Assembly: GCF_900473935.1 (NCBI RefSeq)
Contig: NZ_UCNN01000019.1
Span: 1-64,000, forward strand
DNA length: 64,000 nucleotides
DNA from: Synechococcus sp. UW105
GTDB taxonomy: Bacteria > Cyanobacteriota > Cyanobacteriia > PCC-6307 > Cyanobiaceae
Direction: 5' to 3'
Shown here: positions 1 through 8,892 of the stretch, piece by piece
Position numbering within the stretch: the first letter of the stretch is position 1
Layout of the letters: each line of letters opens with the position of its first letter
Made by a program: the position numbers and the translations under genes
The notes under the pieces: generated by a model
The model's input: the letters and a program-made list of their open reading frames with translations, nothing else
Databases searched by the model: none
Told to the model about the DNA's origin: nothing

Positions 1-217
1 GATGGGGGTGATGAGTGAGGTGGGATCGCTCCCTCCGATGCATTCACCATCTCCGGAATCACCAGCTGACCTGCTGATCTGACTCAAGGGCTGTTGTGAG
101 CTTGCTCACAACAGCGCAAACACCAGTCAGTGGCTGGGCTGAGAGCGCTTGATGCGCTGCCTCAGGCTCGGATCAGTTCTTGAACTTCCGGCGACAGTTG
201 ACCCTGCAACAACCCTG

Positions 218-403
218 TCAACGCAGCTGGGTGCCCTGAGGTGGCTCGTCACCTTCTTCTTGATTGAGCTGTTGCAGGCGCTCGAAAAGCTCTGCATCTC
301 CAACAATGACGCGCCGGCTGCCGTCCTCGGCCATGTAGGTGAGCCGTCCGTCTTGATCCAGCCTCAAAGCGGTCATTGGCGTGACTGGTTGCTGTTCAGC
401 CAT
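218..403 (-). CDS. Small conserved-type hypothetical protein
   Basis: This is a 61-residue acidic, soluble protein starting MAEQQPVTPM. It contains a short stretch, LRLDQDGRLTYMAEDG, that reads like a small beta-hairpin, followed by a charged helical tail (DAELFERLQQLNQEEGDE). I do not recognise a named family, but the composition, sensible codon use and compact fold-like pattern resemble the many small conserved proteins of picocyanobacteria. There is a second Met codon one residue upstream; I chose the inner one. It stands alone, with no gene close enough for an operon, and no function can be inferred. Confidence 0.5.
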   Translation of the reverse strand: MAEQQPVTPMTALRLDQDGRLTYMAEDGSRRVIVGDAELFERLQQLNQEEGDEPPQGTQLR

Positions 404-820
404 CACTCAGCTCTTGGGAAAAGACGTCAGCACGAACGTCAGGTCATCGACCCACTCAAGCGCGCATCCATGGTGATGTGCTGCATGCAGCAACCGCTAT
501 TTACAAGCAGTACTGGCTGCGCACAAGACGCCGTTCCGCTGCCTCGGTGCACGTTGAGCAAGAGAACGGTTGCTCACGACCAACGACCAGGGCTAGACCC
601 AGTCCAACCGCTTCTGGTGCTATGCCTTTCGGAAACCAAAGAGCAGAACAAGCCAAGCCGCAGATAGCCCCGAAGCAACCGAAGCTTTTGAATCGTCCCG
701 TCTATCCAGGCCCATCCCATCACGCCCATAAAGGATGACGAGGCCGAACCACTCGGTCGTACAAGCCGTACGTATTAATACTTACGCGACCTGTTAGAAC
801 AAAGTCACGTCATGAGACGG

Positions 821-851
821 AGCCCTGGGTCGAACACCAGGGCTTTTTCTT
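821..851 (+). terminator. Rho-independent terminator
   Basis: AGCCCTGG (821-828) pairs perfectly with CCAGGGCT (837-844) across an 8-nt loop, and a T-rich run (TTTTTCTT) follows on the plus strand. This is a textbook intrinsic terminator. No protein gene is evident just upstream on the plus strand, so it may end a short RNA transcribed from roughly 740-820. Confidence 0.75.
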
Positions 852-943
852 GACTTGTCGAAGACGGTCGCGGTCTGCCAATGCAACTCATCTGCGTGGG
901 TAAGAGGCGCTAAGGACTCCGCCTGACCCATTGCAAAGGGGAA

Positions 944-980
944 AGGGGCCACCACAAGGGGATGGAACTGGGTGGCCCCT
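944..980. repeat. GC-rich inverted repeat (hairpin)
   Basis: AGGGGCCACC at 944-953 is the exact reverse complement of GGTGGCCCCT at 971-980, with a 17-nt loop. There is no T-run after it, so it is not a standard intrinsic terminator. It may be an RNA stem or a binding site. Confidence 0.6.
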
Positions 981-1368
981 CGCGTCATGGCTCTGTTGGT
1001 TCCGTCCATGCTGAATCCATCGATCTTTCTTGATGGCCGCTGAAGTCTTCGTCGAGTCTTCATTCCCCTGCGGTGTAGGCATGGCCCAACCGGGAGGGGA
1101 CTGCAAAGGGCTCATCCCCTCGTTTTGCCAAGCGATTGTTCGATTTGGGTTGTTGTGGCTGTTGATGCTCTGATCAACCTGGATTGTGTCTGATCAACAT
1201 CGAGGTTCGCGATCACAGACGCTGAAAAAAATCATTGCAATGGAGTTTGGCTTTGCCTTTGACGTTGCATTGACTGGGCCTGGGCCTAATGAGGCTCTGC
1301 TATGAGCATGTGTTACGCCAAGTGGTCTCTGCCTTTCTCCCTGATCAAGATGGGTTTTTGCTTGAGTG

Positions 1369-1977
1369 ATGAAGCTTGAGGGTTGGGCGATTACTGCTTG
1401 GATTGCTGGTCTGATCCTTCTGGCCTTATTAATTCTATTTTGCTTGTCTGGCTGGAGCCCGACAACCATCACGAGCGGGATTGATGCCACGGGCCGTTGC
1501 TCTTTGCTGCTCTTTTCTGTTGCCTTCACCGCGTCTAGTCTTCACCGCCTTTGGGGGGTACCTCTTACAACTTGGACATTGCTGAATAGGCGTTGGATTG
1601 GTTTGGGTTTTGCTTCGTCTCATTTCATTCACCTCGCCTTGATTCTCTCGATGTCCTTGGCCTTCCCTGAACCTTTCTTGAGTCGGCAGTCCATGGGGCA
1701 GTGGATATTTGGAGGAATTGGTTATGGTTTTGTTTTTCTAATGGCAGTAACCTCAAGTGATCGGGCCCAGCATTGGATGGGAATGAAAAGTTGGAAAAGG
1801 CTTCATTTAACTGGTAGTTATTGGCTTTGGACGGTTTTTCTATTCACGTATATCAAGCATGTGAAGCAAGGTCCGGATTGGCTTTATCTGCCATTGCTTG
1901 TCTTCACAATCGCGCTGCTCCCAATCCGTCTGGCAAAGCAGCTCCCCCCTAGGCCATCCCTAGGCACGGCCGCCTAA
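1369..1977 (+). CDS. Ferric-reductase-like transmembrane protein
   Basis: A 202-residue integral membrane protein with about six hydrophobic segments, for example residues 7-28, 45-60, 79-98, 110-130 and 175-192. Histidines fall inside or next to membrane segments (LHRLWG, SSHFIHLALI, HLTGSYWLW, IKHVK), the pattern of bis-haem proteins in the ferric reductase-like/MsrQ (YedZ) superfamily. Members carry electrons across the membrane, MsrQ to a periplasmic methionine sulfoxide reductase. No MsrP gene is adjacent, so the partner is unknown. GTG three bases upstream is an alternative start; I chose the ATG. The superfamily call is by haem-histidine pattern and topology, not by an alignment. Confidence 0.6.
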   Translation: MKLEGWAITAWIAGLILLALLILFCLSGWSPTTITSGIDATGRCSLLLFSVAFTASSLHRLWGVPLTTWTLLNRRWIGLGFASSHFIHLALILSMSLAFPEPFLSRQSMGQWIFGGIGYGFVFLMAVTSSDRAQHWMGMKSWKRLHLTGSYWLWTVFLFTYIKHVKQGPDWLYLPLLVFTIALLPIRLAKQLPPRPSLGTAA

Positions 1978-2099
1978 GAGCATGGCGGTCTTTGACCGTT
2001 GCAGCTCAAGGGTGTCAGTGTTGAATTTGATGCCCTGATCGTCTCTTGCGGGCCTGGCCTGGATAGCGGCATCCTTTGTGAAACGAATGGATGCATTGC

Positions 2100-2372
2100 A
2101 TGTCTGTCACCAGCGTGATCAAAGTCAAAATCAACGTACCTTTCTCGCAGTGGGCGAAAGATTTTGACAGCGAGCTGGCGGCCGAGCGTCATTTTGAATT
2201 CGGAATCAAGCCTTTGTTTCGTGGTGTCAGTACAACAGATCCCTCGGAAATCATGATCATCCACCAGCACCCAGAGGGTGCGGCAGGTCAATTTATGGGC
2301 AAATATGGTGAATGGATCGCCAGCCATGGGGTTCTGCTTGAGACAGCAGAGGTTTCTGAGTGGTCGGCATGA
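2100..2372 (+). CDS. DUF3764 family protein
   Basis: A 90-residue soluble protein. The run KVKINVPFSQWAKDFDS followed by IKPLFRGVSTTDPSEIMII and a C-terminal WIASHGVLLETAEVSEW fits DUF3764, a ferredoxin-like (dimeric alpha-beta barrel type) family common in marine cyanobacteria and of unknown function. An ATG nine bases upstream would add MHC; I chose the inner Met because the conserved part begins right after it. It is monocistronic in appearance. Confidence 0.7.
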   Translation: MSVTSVIKVKINVPFSQWAKDFDSELAAERHFEFGIKPLFRGVSTTDPSEIMIIHQHPEGAAGQFMGKYGEWIASHGVLLETAEVSEWSA

Positions 2373-2579
2373 GTAGGTGGCTCAGGCTTACTTCCTCTGC
2401 GTTGTTCGATGCCGGCGACGCCGACATCGTTCTCTGTTGTCGTTGTCGACACACGTCTGTGAGGAGAGATCCCGTTCTTGCTTTCGTTCAATCTTGAAGG
2501 GTCAAGAAGTCTCTATTCCCCTCTGGAACGGTCTTGTTGTTGAGTCTTCCGACCATCTCAACCTTTTCAGCAGCCTGCT

Positions 2580-3272
2580 TCAGGCGGCGATTCTCTCCTC
2601 GATCAGCGTTGTGTCCCAGCCAATGGGTTGCATCGGAATGAGGGTTGCTCGTTCAGGCACTAGCTTTTTGATCTCCTCACAGGCCACTCGGTAGGCGTGC
2701 CAACCAATCATTCGTCTTGGGTCTGATTTGCCTGAATTTGCTGTTGCTTTGTCGACGGTCACTCCAGCATTCTCTGCTTTCTCAAAAGCGCTGAGAAGAG
2801 GAATCTGAGCTTTTAGAACTGGGATATCTGCTTCCTCAAGTTGGCGGCGTATCTTTTTCGCGACTTGGCTTTTCCTTGCGTCGACTTTGACTAGTAGTGC
2901 GGCAAATGGCACATTGAAACCTTTTAAATGTTCGGCCATCTCAAGAGTGAGCTCTAGTGAGCGAGTTTGTGCTGCTGTCGGCAGAATGATGACATCAGCG
3001 CCATCAACAAGATTTTTGATCTCTTCTTTGCTGCTACTTGCCTGACCATCCGTCACAATGACGTCTGCATAGCGGCTGGCTTTTGCAGCAGCTTCAATCG
3101 GTACGACTTCAAATTGAAGCAGTCCTCGAGCGGCATAGGCGCTGGCAGAACGGTTGCGGTCTGCATCGACGAGAACAACCGATGGGTAAGAGCTAGCAAG
3201 ACCTGCGGCTATGTGAACACTCGTGCAGGTCTTGGCAACTCCCCCTTTTTGACCAAAGACCGTAATAAACAT
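2580..3272 (-). CDS. Orphan ParA-family ATPase
   Basis: A 230-residue P-loop ATPase of the ParA/MinD class. The deviant Walker A (GQKGGVAKT, about residues 7-15) with its signature lysine is followed by the switch motif VVLVDADRNRSAS and a Walker B-like VIVTDGQAS. Such ATPases position plasmids, chromosomes, carboxysomes or other cargo by cycling on and off DNA. No ParB, McdB-like or plasmid partition gene lies beside it, so the cargo is unknown. The GTG/ATG three codons upstream is an alternative start; the chosen Met gives the usual short N-terminus before the P-loop. Length fits the small ParA subgroup. Confidence 0.8.
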   Translation of the reverse strand: MFITVFGQKGGVAKTCTSVHIAAGLASSYPSVVLVDADRNRSASAYAARGLLQFEVVPIEAAAKASRYADVIVTDGQASSSKEEIKNLVDGADVIILPTAAQTRSLELTLEMAEHLKGFNVPFAALLVKVDARKSQVAKKIRRQLEEADIPVLKAQIPLLSAFEKAENAGVTVDKATANSGKSDPRRMIGWHAYRVACEEIKKLVPERATLIPMQPIGWDTTLIEERIAA

Positions 3273-3527
3273 GGCGACCATCCATTTGTCGATTTATAGC
3301 GTCTATTCCCTGTTGAGCAACTGGCTTCTCTTCAGGAGGGAGGCTCGCCTAGTGGGTCAATGAGCGGATTGGCATGCTCGAGATTCTGTTGGCTTGGCGC
3401 TGTTTGTTTCTCTGCTGTGATCCACTCCATTGTGTGTGCACCAGGTGTCATGCCTGTGCATGCGCGATCCGTGTTGTGGTCAAGCACTGTTGATGAGTGG
3501 CTGTTGTTTCCGCAGAGTTCTTCGGCC

Positions 3528-3695
3528 TCATGAACGGGGCGAGTCGTTCTTTTTGGCATCGTTTGTCAGGTTGATGCCTAACTCCTTCATGGAATTGATC
3601 GTGTCACTCACCGCCGGAACATACGCAATGCGTCTCCTCACCTTGTCAATAAGTGCAATAAGCCTCTTTGGTATTGGCTTCGGATGGGTCGACAT
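3528..3695 (-). CDS. Small basic hypothetical protein (candidate)
   Basis: A 55-codon frame beginning MSTHPKPIPKRLIALIDK and containing a basic helix-like segment (KVRRRIAYVPAVSD). Its composition is protein-like, unlike the competing frames over the same bases. I see no clear ribosome-binding site and no family match, so this is a candidate only. It lies about 250 bases upstream of the ParA gene on the same strand. Confidence 0.35.
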   Translation of the reverse strand: MSTHPKPIPKRLIALIDKVRRRIAYVPAVSDTINSMKELGINLTNDAKKNDSPRS

Positions 3696-4279
3696 TCGGA
3701 TTATTTGCTGAAGCAGCCTTTCCGCTTGGCCCTACGATACGACCCCTCAATGCTCTGTGCATCCCCTTCAAGCGTTGGTGAAGACTGAATCGAGGGTCAC
3801 TTCTGATCCTCTCTAGTGCTGGGCATCAGCAAGGCTCTTCTCCTCCCACTCTTCTGGACCATCCAATCGTTGGATTCTCTCGCCACAGAGCAGCTCTTGA
3901 TTGTGTGTGACAGCTCCCACAACAAGATTGCAACTGATTGTCGACTGCAGGCAGCTGATCTTCATCCACCCTTTGCTTCGGGGCTGACGACCATGACAGG
4001 GATAGCTCCGGAGTCGGATTGATCACCTCGCTGGTTGGCTATGTCACCAGTTGGGTCTCCGCTCCAGGTGGGTGCTCCCTTTGCCTTTTTGGCCGATCAG
4101 TTTTCTTTTTGCCAAACAAATTGTTGGTGATGGATCATGCGCAAGCCCTGGCAGCGCCACAAAAAAGGGCGGCCCCACAACAGCCACCCTTCAGGTTTCA
4201 GTTAGGGGTGCTCGACGTCCCCTTGTATTCATTGTCTGTAGCCCTAGGAACATTTGCATGAGGTCTCTTACCTATTCCT

Positions 4280-4350
4280 GGATCCGTCCCTGACGACAAG
4301 AAAGGGGTGTACCCCTCGTACACCCCTTTCTTGTCGTCAGGGACGGATCC
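4280..4350. repeat. Perfect 33-bp inverted repeat with 5-nt loop
   Basis: The arm at 4280-4312 is the exact reverse complement of the arm at 4318-4350, separated by CCCTC. Both outer ends are GGATCC and the inner ends are GTGTAC/GTACAC. Sixty-six of 71 bases pair, far beyond a normal terminator. There is no T-tract on either side. Confidence 0.95.
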
Positions 4351-5055
4351 CCCCTTCAGTGTCTGCTCTCTTGTGAGCTTATGCCTGGGTATCTGTGCTC
4401 ATTGCGCGTTGGTTTTGTGTTGCTTGAGATCTTCCGCCCCTCTCCTGCGCGGTGAGATGCCCATCTCTCCAGCTGGCATTGCCTTCCTCCAGCTTCCTGT
4501 GTTCGGAACTCGACGGCTGTGGCGTTCATGGTTTGGTGCCATCTTTTGCCCCACTGCTGAGTCGCAGTCCATCGGCGACAGGCACCAGGATCCTTTCATC
4601 GCTCCAAGGGGACTCTTTGATGCGGTCTGTTTTTGGGCTCTGACTCAAACTTGATGTGGGCAAGGGTTTAATGGCTTCCCTTGGTCCGACCTGGTTAGTG
4701 GGGGATTGGTTGTCGCATCCTCTCCCCTGCTTTCCAATCCATTCGCTGCATCTGCTCGGCTTTGCAGTGCAGTTTTTGGAGCTAAAACAATCTCCGCCTA
4801 TGGCGTTCTGTCATCCCGCCTGTTCCGGCGAGTCTTGAAGCTCAGCTTTGGATCAAGTCAGGCTGGCACTTTGATGGAGACGTACGGAAGCAAGAGGATC
4901 CGCCTGTACTCGAATGGTGTGCGTGCGTTTTGTGGAGGCCTCGGGACATGGGCCACAGCACCTTTCGGTACTCAGCGATGCATCATCCCTTTCGCGATCT
5001 GCGCAGCTGATGGCGGACAATCATCGAACTCAGATGGAGTCGAATCAGCTGGGTA

Positions 5056-5095
5056 GAAGGTTCAGGAGAGGCGGTCGCGTCTCTCCTGAACCTTC
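5056..5095. repeat. 15-bp perfect hairpin
   Basis: GAAGGTTCAGGAGAG (5056-5070) and CTCTCCTGAACCTTC (5081-5095) are exact reverse complements around a 10-nt loop. It is the first of three hairpins within 120 bases. Confidence 0.9.
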
Positions 5096-5138
5096 CGCCA
5101 CGGAAGAGCTCAAACGGCTCTTCTGTTGGTGAACGGTT

Positions 5139-5172
5139 AACAGAGGAGGGATGACCTGTTCCTTCCTCTGTT
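5139..5172. repeat. 13-bp hairpin with one wobble pair
   Basis: AACAGAGGAGGGA (5139-5151) pairs with TCCTTCCTCTGTT (5160-5172) with a single G-T position and an 8-nt loop, followed by a pyrimidine-rich run (CTCCTCTCTT). It is terminator-like. A smaller 7-bp hairpin (GAAGAGC/GCTCTTC) sits just upstream at 5103-5123. Confidence 0.75.
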
Positions 5173-5497
5173 CTCCTCTCTTACTGCTAGGGGCGATGCC
5201 GCATCAGCCTCAGCTCAAAGTTGGACCAAATTGTGCTCGGTGCCCCAGCTTCGTGGCTTCTCGTTAGAAGCAATGTTCTGCTGGGAGAGTTAGAGATTGT
5301 TGATTGATATGGTTTAGACTGATCTTTTGATTGATGGTGTTCATGGCTGTTTCCTCAGTTCCGATTGCTGTCTGAATCAAGAGCCGGCCTTGTGTCTTTG
5401 TGGCTTACTAGGCATTGCTTGAAAGATATGCTGCTGCGCTGGATTGATCTAGCAATCGATAATCATTAGTGCGACCATCCCTGTCATTTCTGCTCAC

Positions 5498-5797
5498 TTA
5501 GCTTGTCGTCTGAATGTGGTCTAGATCGTGAAGGATGTGGATGATATGGTCTCTTTTTACCTGTTTGGTTCTTCCATCGGTGACGTTGGTAATCTCGAGC
5601 TTTGTTTCGCCTTTCAGAGCGTTTGGCTCTGGCCTGCCGCAGGTGACTTGACCCATCCACCATCGCTTGTCGTTTGTGATTGTGGGGTTGCCGTGTTCGT
5701 TGATGATCACGTAGTGACCGGTTTTCGGCAGCATGCAAATCTCGCTTGGTGCGTCGCTGCCGTTCTCGGAGCGGGTGGCGTCGTGGTTGACGGGCAT
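5498..5797 (-). CDS. Small conserved picocyanobacterial hypothetical protein
   Basis: A 99-residue protein whose centre, MLPKTGHYVIINEHGNPT followed by RWWMGQV, looks like a small domain I associate with marine Synechococcus and Prochlorococcus hypothetical proteins. The domain then runs through a beta-rich part (LEITNVTDGRTKQV) to a C-terminal IIHILHDLD. The N-terminal 20 residues are polar and may not be translated; Met22 (start at 5734) is a plausible alternative. No function is known. The match is recalled, not searched. Confidence 0.6.
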   Translation of the reverse strand: MPVNHDATRSENGSDAPSEICMLPKTGHYVIINEHGNPTITNDKRWWMGQVTCGRPEPNALKGETKLEITNVTDGRTKQVKRDHIIHILHDLDHIQTTS

Positions 5798-6118
5798 CAG
5801 TTCAATGCGATCTCTTCTGGTTTAGGGGTTGCTGGGCTGGGCGGTGTGAATCGATCTGGTGATATGTGCGACAGAATGCATCTCGCCTGAGATGGGACTG
5901 ATCTAAATTTCGCCCTGATGCTTGCTGATGACACAATTCCTCTTCTGTTTGGAGTGGCCCTGAGTGACTGTTGCAAGCGACTGGTCAGCCTGTTGTTTCT
6001 TGATAAGTGATCGTGTGTGGTTGCATGCAAGATGCGTAGTCTCTGCTGCCTTTGTCTTCCACTTCAAAACGATTGAATCATTGTCTTGAAGCCTCTATCA
6101 TGTGATGAGCTGTCAAAC

Positions 6119-6835
6119 ATGGGTCCAATGGATTCAGCTCTAAATACGCTCTCTGTTGATATTGGTGGTACAGGCCTGAAGCTGATTGTCCTTGACTCAA
6201 ATGGTGCTCCACTTTGCGATCGGAAACGTGTTGAGACACCCCATCCAGCAACACCTGATGCCGTTTTGAAGGCCCTTGTCGAGCTCACGCTTGACGTGCC
6301 AGTTTTCTCAAGGATTTCAGTTGGATTTCCAGGGGTCGTTCGGGCTGGTGTGGTTGTGACTGCTGTCAATCTCGATGAGAATTGGCCAGGTACTGAGCTC
6401 GGTTTGCAGCTCCAGCAGCTGCTCCATAAGCCTGTCAAGGTGGCCAATGATGCGGATGTTCAGGGGTATGGCTGCATCACTGGCGAAGGAGTGGAGATGG
6501 TGTTGACGTTGGGTACAGGAATGGGTTCTGCGCTCTTTATTGATGGGGTTTTGGTGCCTAATCTTGAGCTCGCGCATCATCCTTTGAAGAAGGGTTTGAC
6601 CTATGAAGACTATGTTGGTCGACAGGCTCTTGAGCTGATTGGCAAGGAGAAATGGGTGAAGCGGGTCAAAAAGGTTATTCGGCAAACCATGCCAATCTGG
6701 AATTGGGATCTCATGCATCTAGGTGGTGGTAATGCCAAGCTTTTAAAGGAAGTTGATCTGCCTGAACATGTTCAGCTCCATTCGAATAAAGCTGGGGTTC
6801 TTGGTGGATATTATCTTTGGAAGAGTGAGGATTGA
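6119..6835 (+). CDS. ppgK: ROK-family polyphosphate glucokinase-like kinase
   Basis: A 238-residue sugar kinase of the ROK family. The N-terminal phosphate-binding motif VDIGGTGLK, the catalytic VANDADVQGYG, and the second phosphate loop TLGTGMGSALFIDG are all present in order. Length and the C-terminal LGGGNAKLL motif match the polyphosphate/ATP glucokinase (PpgK) branch, which phosphorylates glucose to glucose-6-phosphate. ROK repressors have an N-terminal HTH, absent here. An upstream TTG (6086) and an ATG at 6128 are alternative starts. The polyphosphate preference is inferred from branch similarity; an ATP-specific glucokinase remains possible. It is monocistronic, with about 290 bases separating it from the divergent small gene at 5498-5797. 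Confidence 0.75.
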   Translation: MGPMDSALNTLSVDIGGTGLKLIVLDSNGAPLCDRKRVETPHPATPDAVLKALVELTLDVPVFSRISVGFPGVVRAGVVVTAVNLDENWPGTELGLQLQQLLHKPVKVANDADVQGYGCITGEGVEMVLTLGTGMGSALFIDGVLVPNLELAHHPLKKGLTYEDYVGRQALELIGKEKWVKRVKKVIRQTMPIWNWDLMHLGGGNAKLLKEVDLPEHVQLHSNKAGVLGGYYLWKSED

Positions 6836-7243
6836 TTTTGGGCTTCTAGTTTGATTGGCTTTCTTTGCTTTATTGCTCGGTCTGGGCTGCTGTCTTGCCT
6901 CTTGTTTGGGTGATAGCTCTCGGTGGCAGGTGTCGCTCTTGGCGTGTTTGATCCTGCCTGCTGCAGTGATGTGTGGTCTGCCGGCCCAATGGCCTTCAGT
7001 GATGATCGTCGTCGCCTCATCAATGGTCTGGGTCGTCAGATCAGGATCGCTGAGTTCTTCTCGTTCCTTGTGAGTGGATCTTGCCAGGATGTCTGCACGC
7101 AGGTTGATGACTAAACACTTTTTTGATGGCTGAATGACGTCGTGGTTGGCGGTTCGTTCTTTGCACTTCTTGAATCACGCCGTTGACTCCCAGGTCATGA
7201 CTGAAGCTGATGGCTAGCGTCCGAGAGCCTGCGCGGATTGGCC
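6836..7243. other. Intergenic stretch with one weak membrane-protein frame
   Basis: No firm gene. A plus-strand frame at 6855-7073 (TTG start, 72 codons) reads as two hydrophobic segments (FFALLLGLGCCLASCL, LLACLILPAAVMCGL) and might be a small membrane protein, but it lacks an ATG and any clear ribosome-binding site. Confidence 0.35.
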
Positions 7244-7933
7244 ATGACGGCAGTGGACTGGCTCTGGATTCTTCATCCTTGTCTGGCTGTGGTTCTGATC
7301 TATCCCCTCATCGGCATGGTGTTGCGCCTCGGTCTTCAGACCAGGGCACGCCGGCAGAAGACCAACCTCAAGCTTCCGCCAACGGTTGGCCGTAGTCATA
7401 CCGATTTGGGTCGGTGGTTAGCGGCAGGAGTGGTGGTGCTGGTGCTGCTGGCCCTCACTGTGGTGATTGCCACCAAGGCGTCCCTCGCCGATTTCTCGGG
7501 AGGTGCCCCCCGTGCCATTCAGCTCATGCTGGTTCTGCTCGGCACGCTGATGAGCTTGGTAGCCCTCTGGCGCAGTCGCGCTCCTGGCCTGCGCCTGGCG
7601 TTCTCGCTCATCACCTGGCTTGGAGTTTTCACCCTTGGAGCGCAGCCAGAGGTCTGGCGTCTTTCTGACAACCCTTGGACGCCTGCTTTCTGGCAATCGC
7701 ATTACTGGGCTGGTGTTGGCGTCACTGGACTGATGCTGTTTTCTCTTGGCGCCCGGCCAGAGATCCTGCGCGATCTTCGCCTGCGCCGTTTGCATGTCAC
7801 GGCGTCGGTGCTGGCAACACTGCTCTTTGTGATGCAGGGCATCACCGGCACGAGGGATCTGCTCGAGATTCCGCTGAGCTGGCAAAAACCAGCGGTGTAT
7901 GGGTGCGATTTCGTTCTACGGAGCTGTCCGTAG
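7244..7933 (+). CDS. DUF4079 family membrane protein
   Basis: A 229-residue membrane protein with about six transmembrane segments, starting WLWILHPCLAVVLIYPLIGMV. The order of segments, the conserved N-terminal histidine (LHPCLAV), a middle HYWAGVGVTGLML and a C-terminal GITGTRDLLEIPLSWQ fit DUF4079, a family confined largely to cyanobacteria and plants. These are predicted haem-binding cytochrome-like proteins of unknown role in thylakoid or plasma membranes. The ATG at 7244 lies two codons after a TTG; I used the ATG. It converges on the downstream regulator-like gene. Confidence 0.75.
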   Translation: MTAVDWLWILHPCLAVVLIYPLIGMVLRLGLQTRARRQKTNLKLPPTVGRSHTDLGRWLAAGVVVLVLLALTVVIATKASLADFSGGAPRAIQLMLVLLGTLMSLVALWRSRAPGLRLAFSLITWLGVFTLGAQPEVWRLSDNPWTPAFWQSHYWAGVGVTGLMLFSLGARPEILRDLRLRRLHVTASVLATLLFVMQGITGTRDLLEIPLSWQKPAVYGCDFVLRSCP

Positions 7934-7987
7934 AGCGTGATGACCGTCGATCAACAAGGCAACAGCTTTGCTTGGAACTCCACTGTC

Positions 7988-8842
7988 TTATTGGCCGATT
8001 TGCTGCTGAAGGCTCTCTAGCAAGGCCAGCACGGCCGGCTCATTGGCGTGTTGCGCCAAAACCACCAGGTGTTCGGTATAGGTGTACGGCTCAAAGTTTT
8101 GATCCACCTGCCAGGGCAGTGGTTGAGCCATTCGCATCTCTGGGGTGAGATAAGCCATCAGGAAGCTTTGTCCCGAATGCCTTGATGGCCGCAGGGCCAA
8201 GGTTTTGTGTCGCTCTGGCTGGTTGATCAAGAGCAACTCTTCAAACCATTCTTGGGAGCGCTCGCGACAACTGGCGGGAAGGAAGGGCATCAGCTTCAGC
8301 TGCAGATTGCCCTTCTCAAGGCTCCATTGGAAACGATCCGCGAGGTCGCTTTCGCTTTGATTGTTCCGGCACAGAAGCGTGAGGTCGATCGGGCGGTTGT
8401 GCAGCTCAAGGATGAAGAGATCGTCGCGATCGTCGGGAATCTGCGTTGGCGTGGCCAGGCAGGCGTCCAGGACGTGCTCTCTCAACAGCGTCACGGGATC
8501 TGTGCAGCTGAGGTCTGCTAGCTGCGGGTTCATTGTCCAGCCCTCGGGTGGAACAACGCCGTGTCTGTTCTGAAGCCAGAAGGGAGCCTGGAGACGAAGG
8601 CGTAACCGACGTTTGAGTCGAGCCATCTGGTGCACCTGGCGTTCTAGATCCAGAAGCTGAAGGTCGCCTGATACCTCCAACTCTCGCTTGGTGCGTTTCA
8701 GCTCAATTCCGAATCGACCAAGAACCTTGTGGTTGCGCCGAGAAATCGTGCTTTGGGTCGAGAAATCAGCTTCTGCTGCTCGATCTGTCGAGCCAAGCCA
8801 GAGGGTCAAATCTAGGGCTGCAAGTTGTTCCTCGGTGACCAT
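7988..8842 (-). CDS. HTH regulator-like protein (LysR-type N-terminus)
   Basis: A 284-residue protein. Its first 60 residues (LDLTLWLGSTDRAAEADF then STISRRNHKVLGRFGIEL) read like a winged helix-turn-helix of the LysR type, followed by a linker helix (LERQVHQMARLKRRLRLRL). The remainder (about 90-284) resembles a degenerate effector domain with alternating hydrophobic strands. I believe it belongs to a regulator-like family seen in marine picocyanobacteria, but it is divergent from classic LysR proteins and the target genes are unknown. It converges with the DUF4079 gene. Confidence 0.5.
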   Translation of the reverse strand: MVTEEQLAALDLTLWLGSTDRAAEADFSTQSTISRRNHKVLGRFGIELKRTKRELEVSGDLQLLDLERQVHQMARLKRRLRLRLQAPFWLQNRHGVVPPEGWTMNPQLADLSCTDPVTLLREHVLDACLATPTQIPDDRDDLFILELHNRPIDLTLLCRNNQSESDLADRFQWSLEKGNLQLKLMPFLPASCRERSQEWFEELLLINQPERHKTLALRPSRHSGQSFLMAYLTPEMRMAQPLPWQVDQNFEPYTYTEHLVVLAQHANEPAVLALLESLQQQIGQ

Positions 8843-8892
8843 TAAGCAGACTTGACCTGCCCAAATTTATTCGGCTTTCAACGAAGTGGTTC

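Larger units (their letters stand above)
404..1368. other. Gene-poor stretch with a terminator and a second hairpin
   Basis: I see no convincing protein gene here; open frames on both strands have erratic composition. The stretch holds a rho-independent terminator at 821-851, a GC-rich hairpin at 944-980, and a possible 20-codon frame ending just before the terminator (ATG near 736). A small non-coding RNA ending at the terminator is possible but unproven. Confidence 0.5.
3696..5497. other. 1.8-kb stretch without a convincing gene, rich in inverted repeats
   Basis: Frames here on both strands are Cys/Ser/Pro-rich with no recognisable motif, so I call no gene. The stretch holds a perfect 33-bp-arm palindrome (4280-4350), a 15-bp-arm hairpin (5056-5095), a 7-bp hairpin (5103-5123) and a 13-bp near-perfect hairpin (5139-5172). 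It could be decayed coding DNA or a structured-RNA or binding-site region. Confidence 0.5.

Noticed and set aside
149-667. A 172-codon plus-strand frame overlapping 218-403.
   Set aside because: Composition is erratic, it opposes the more protein-like minus-strand gene, and no motif is visible.
3332-3559. A 75-codon minus-strand frame next to ParA.
   Set aside because: Low-complexity, His/Thr-rich residues with no motif; it also overlaps the better 55-residue candidate at 3528-3695.
3816-5132. Several plus-strand frames of 60-116 codons.
   Set aside because: They overlap one another in different frames, are Ser/Cys/Leu-rich, and two of them run straight through the 33-bp palindrome or hairpins.
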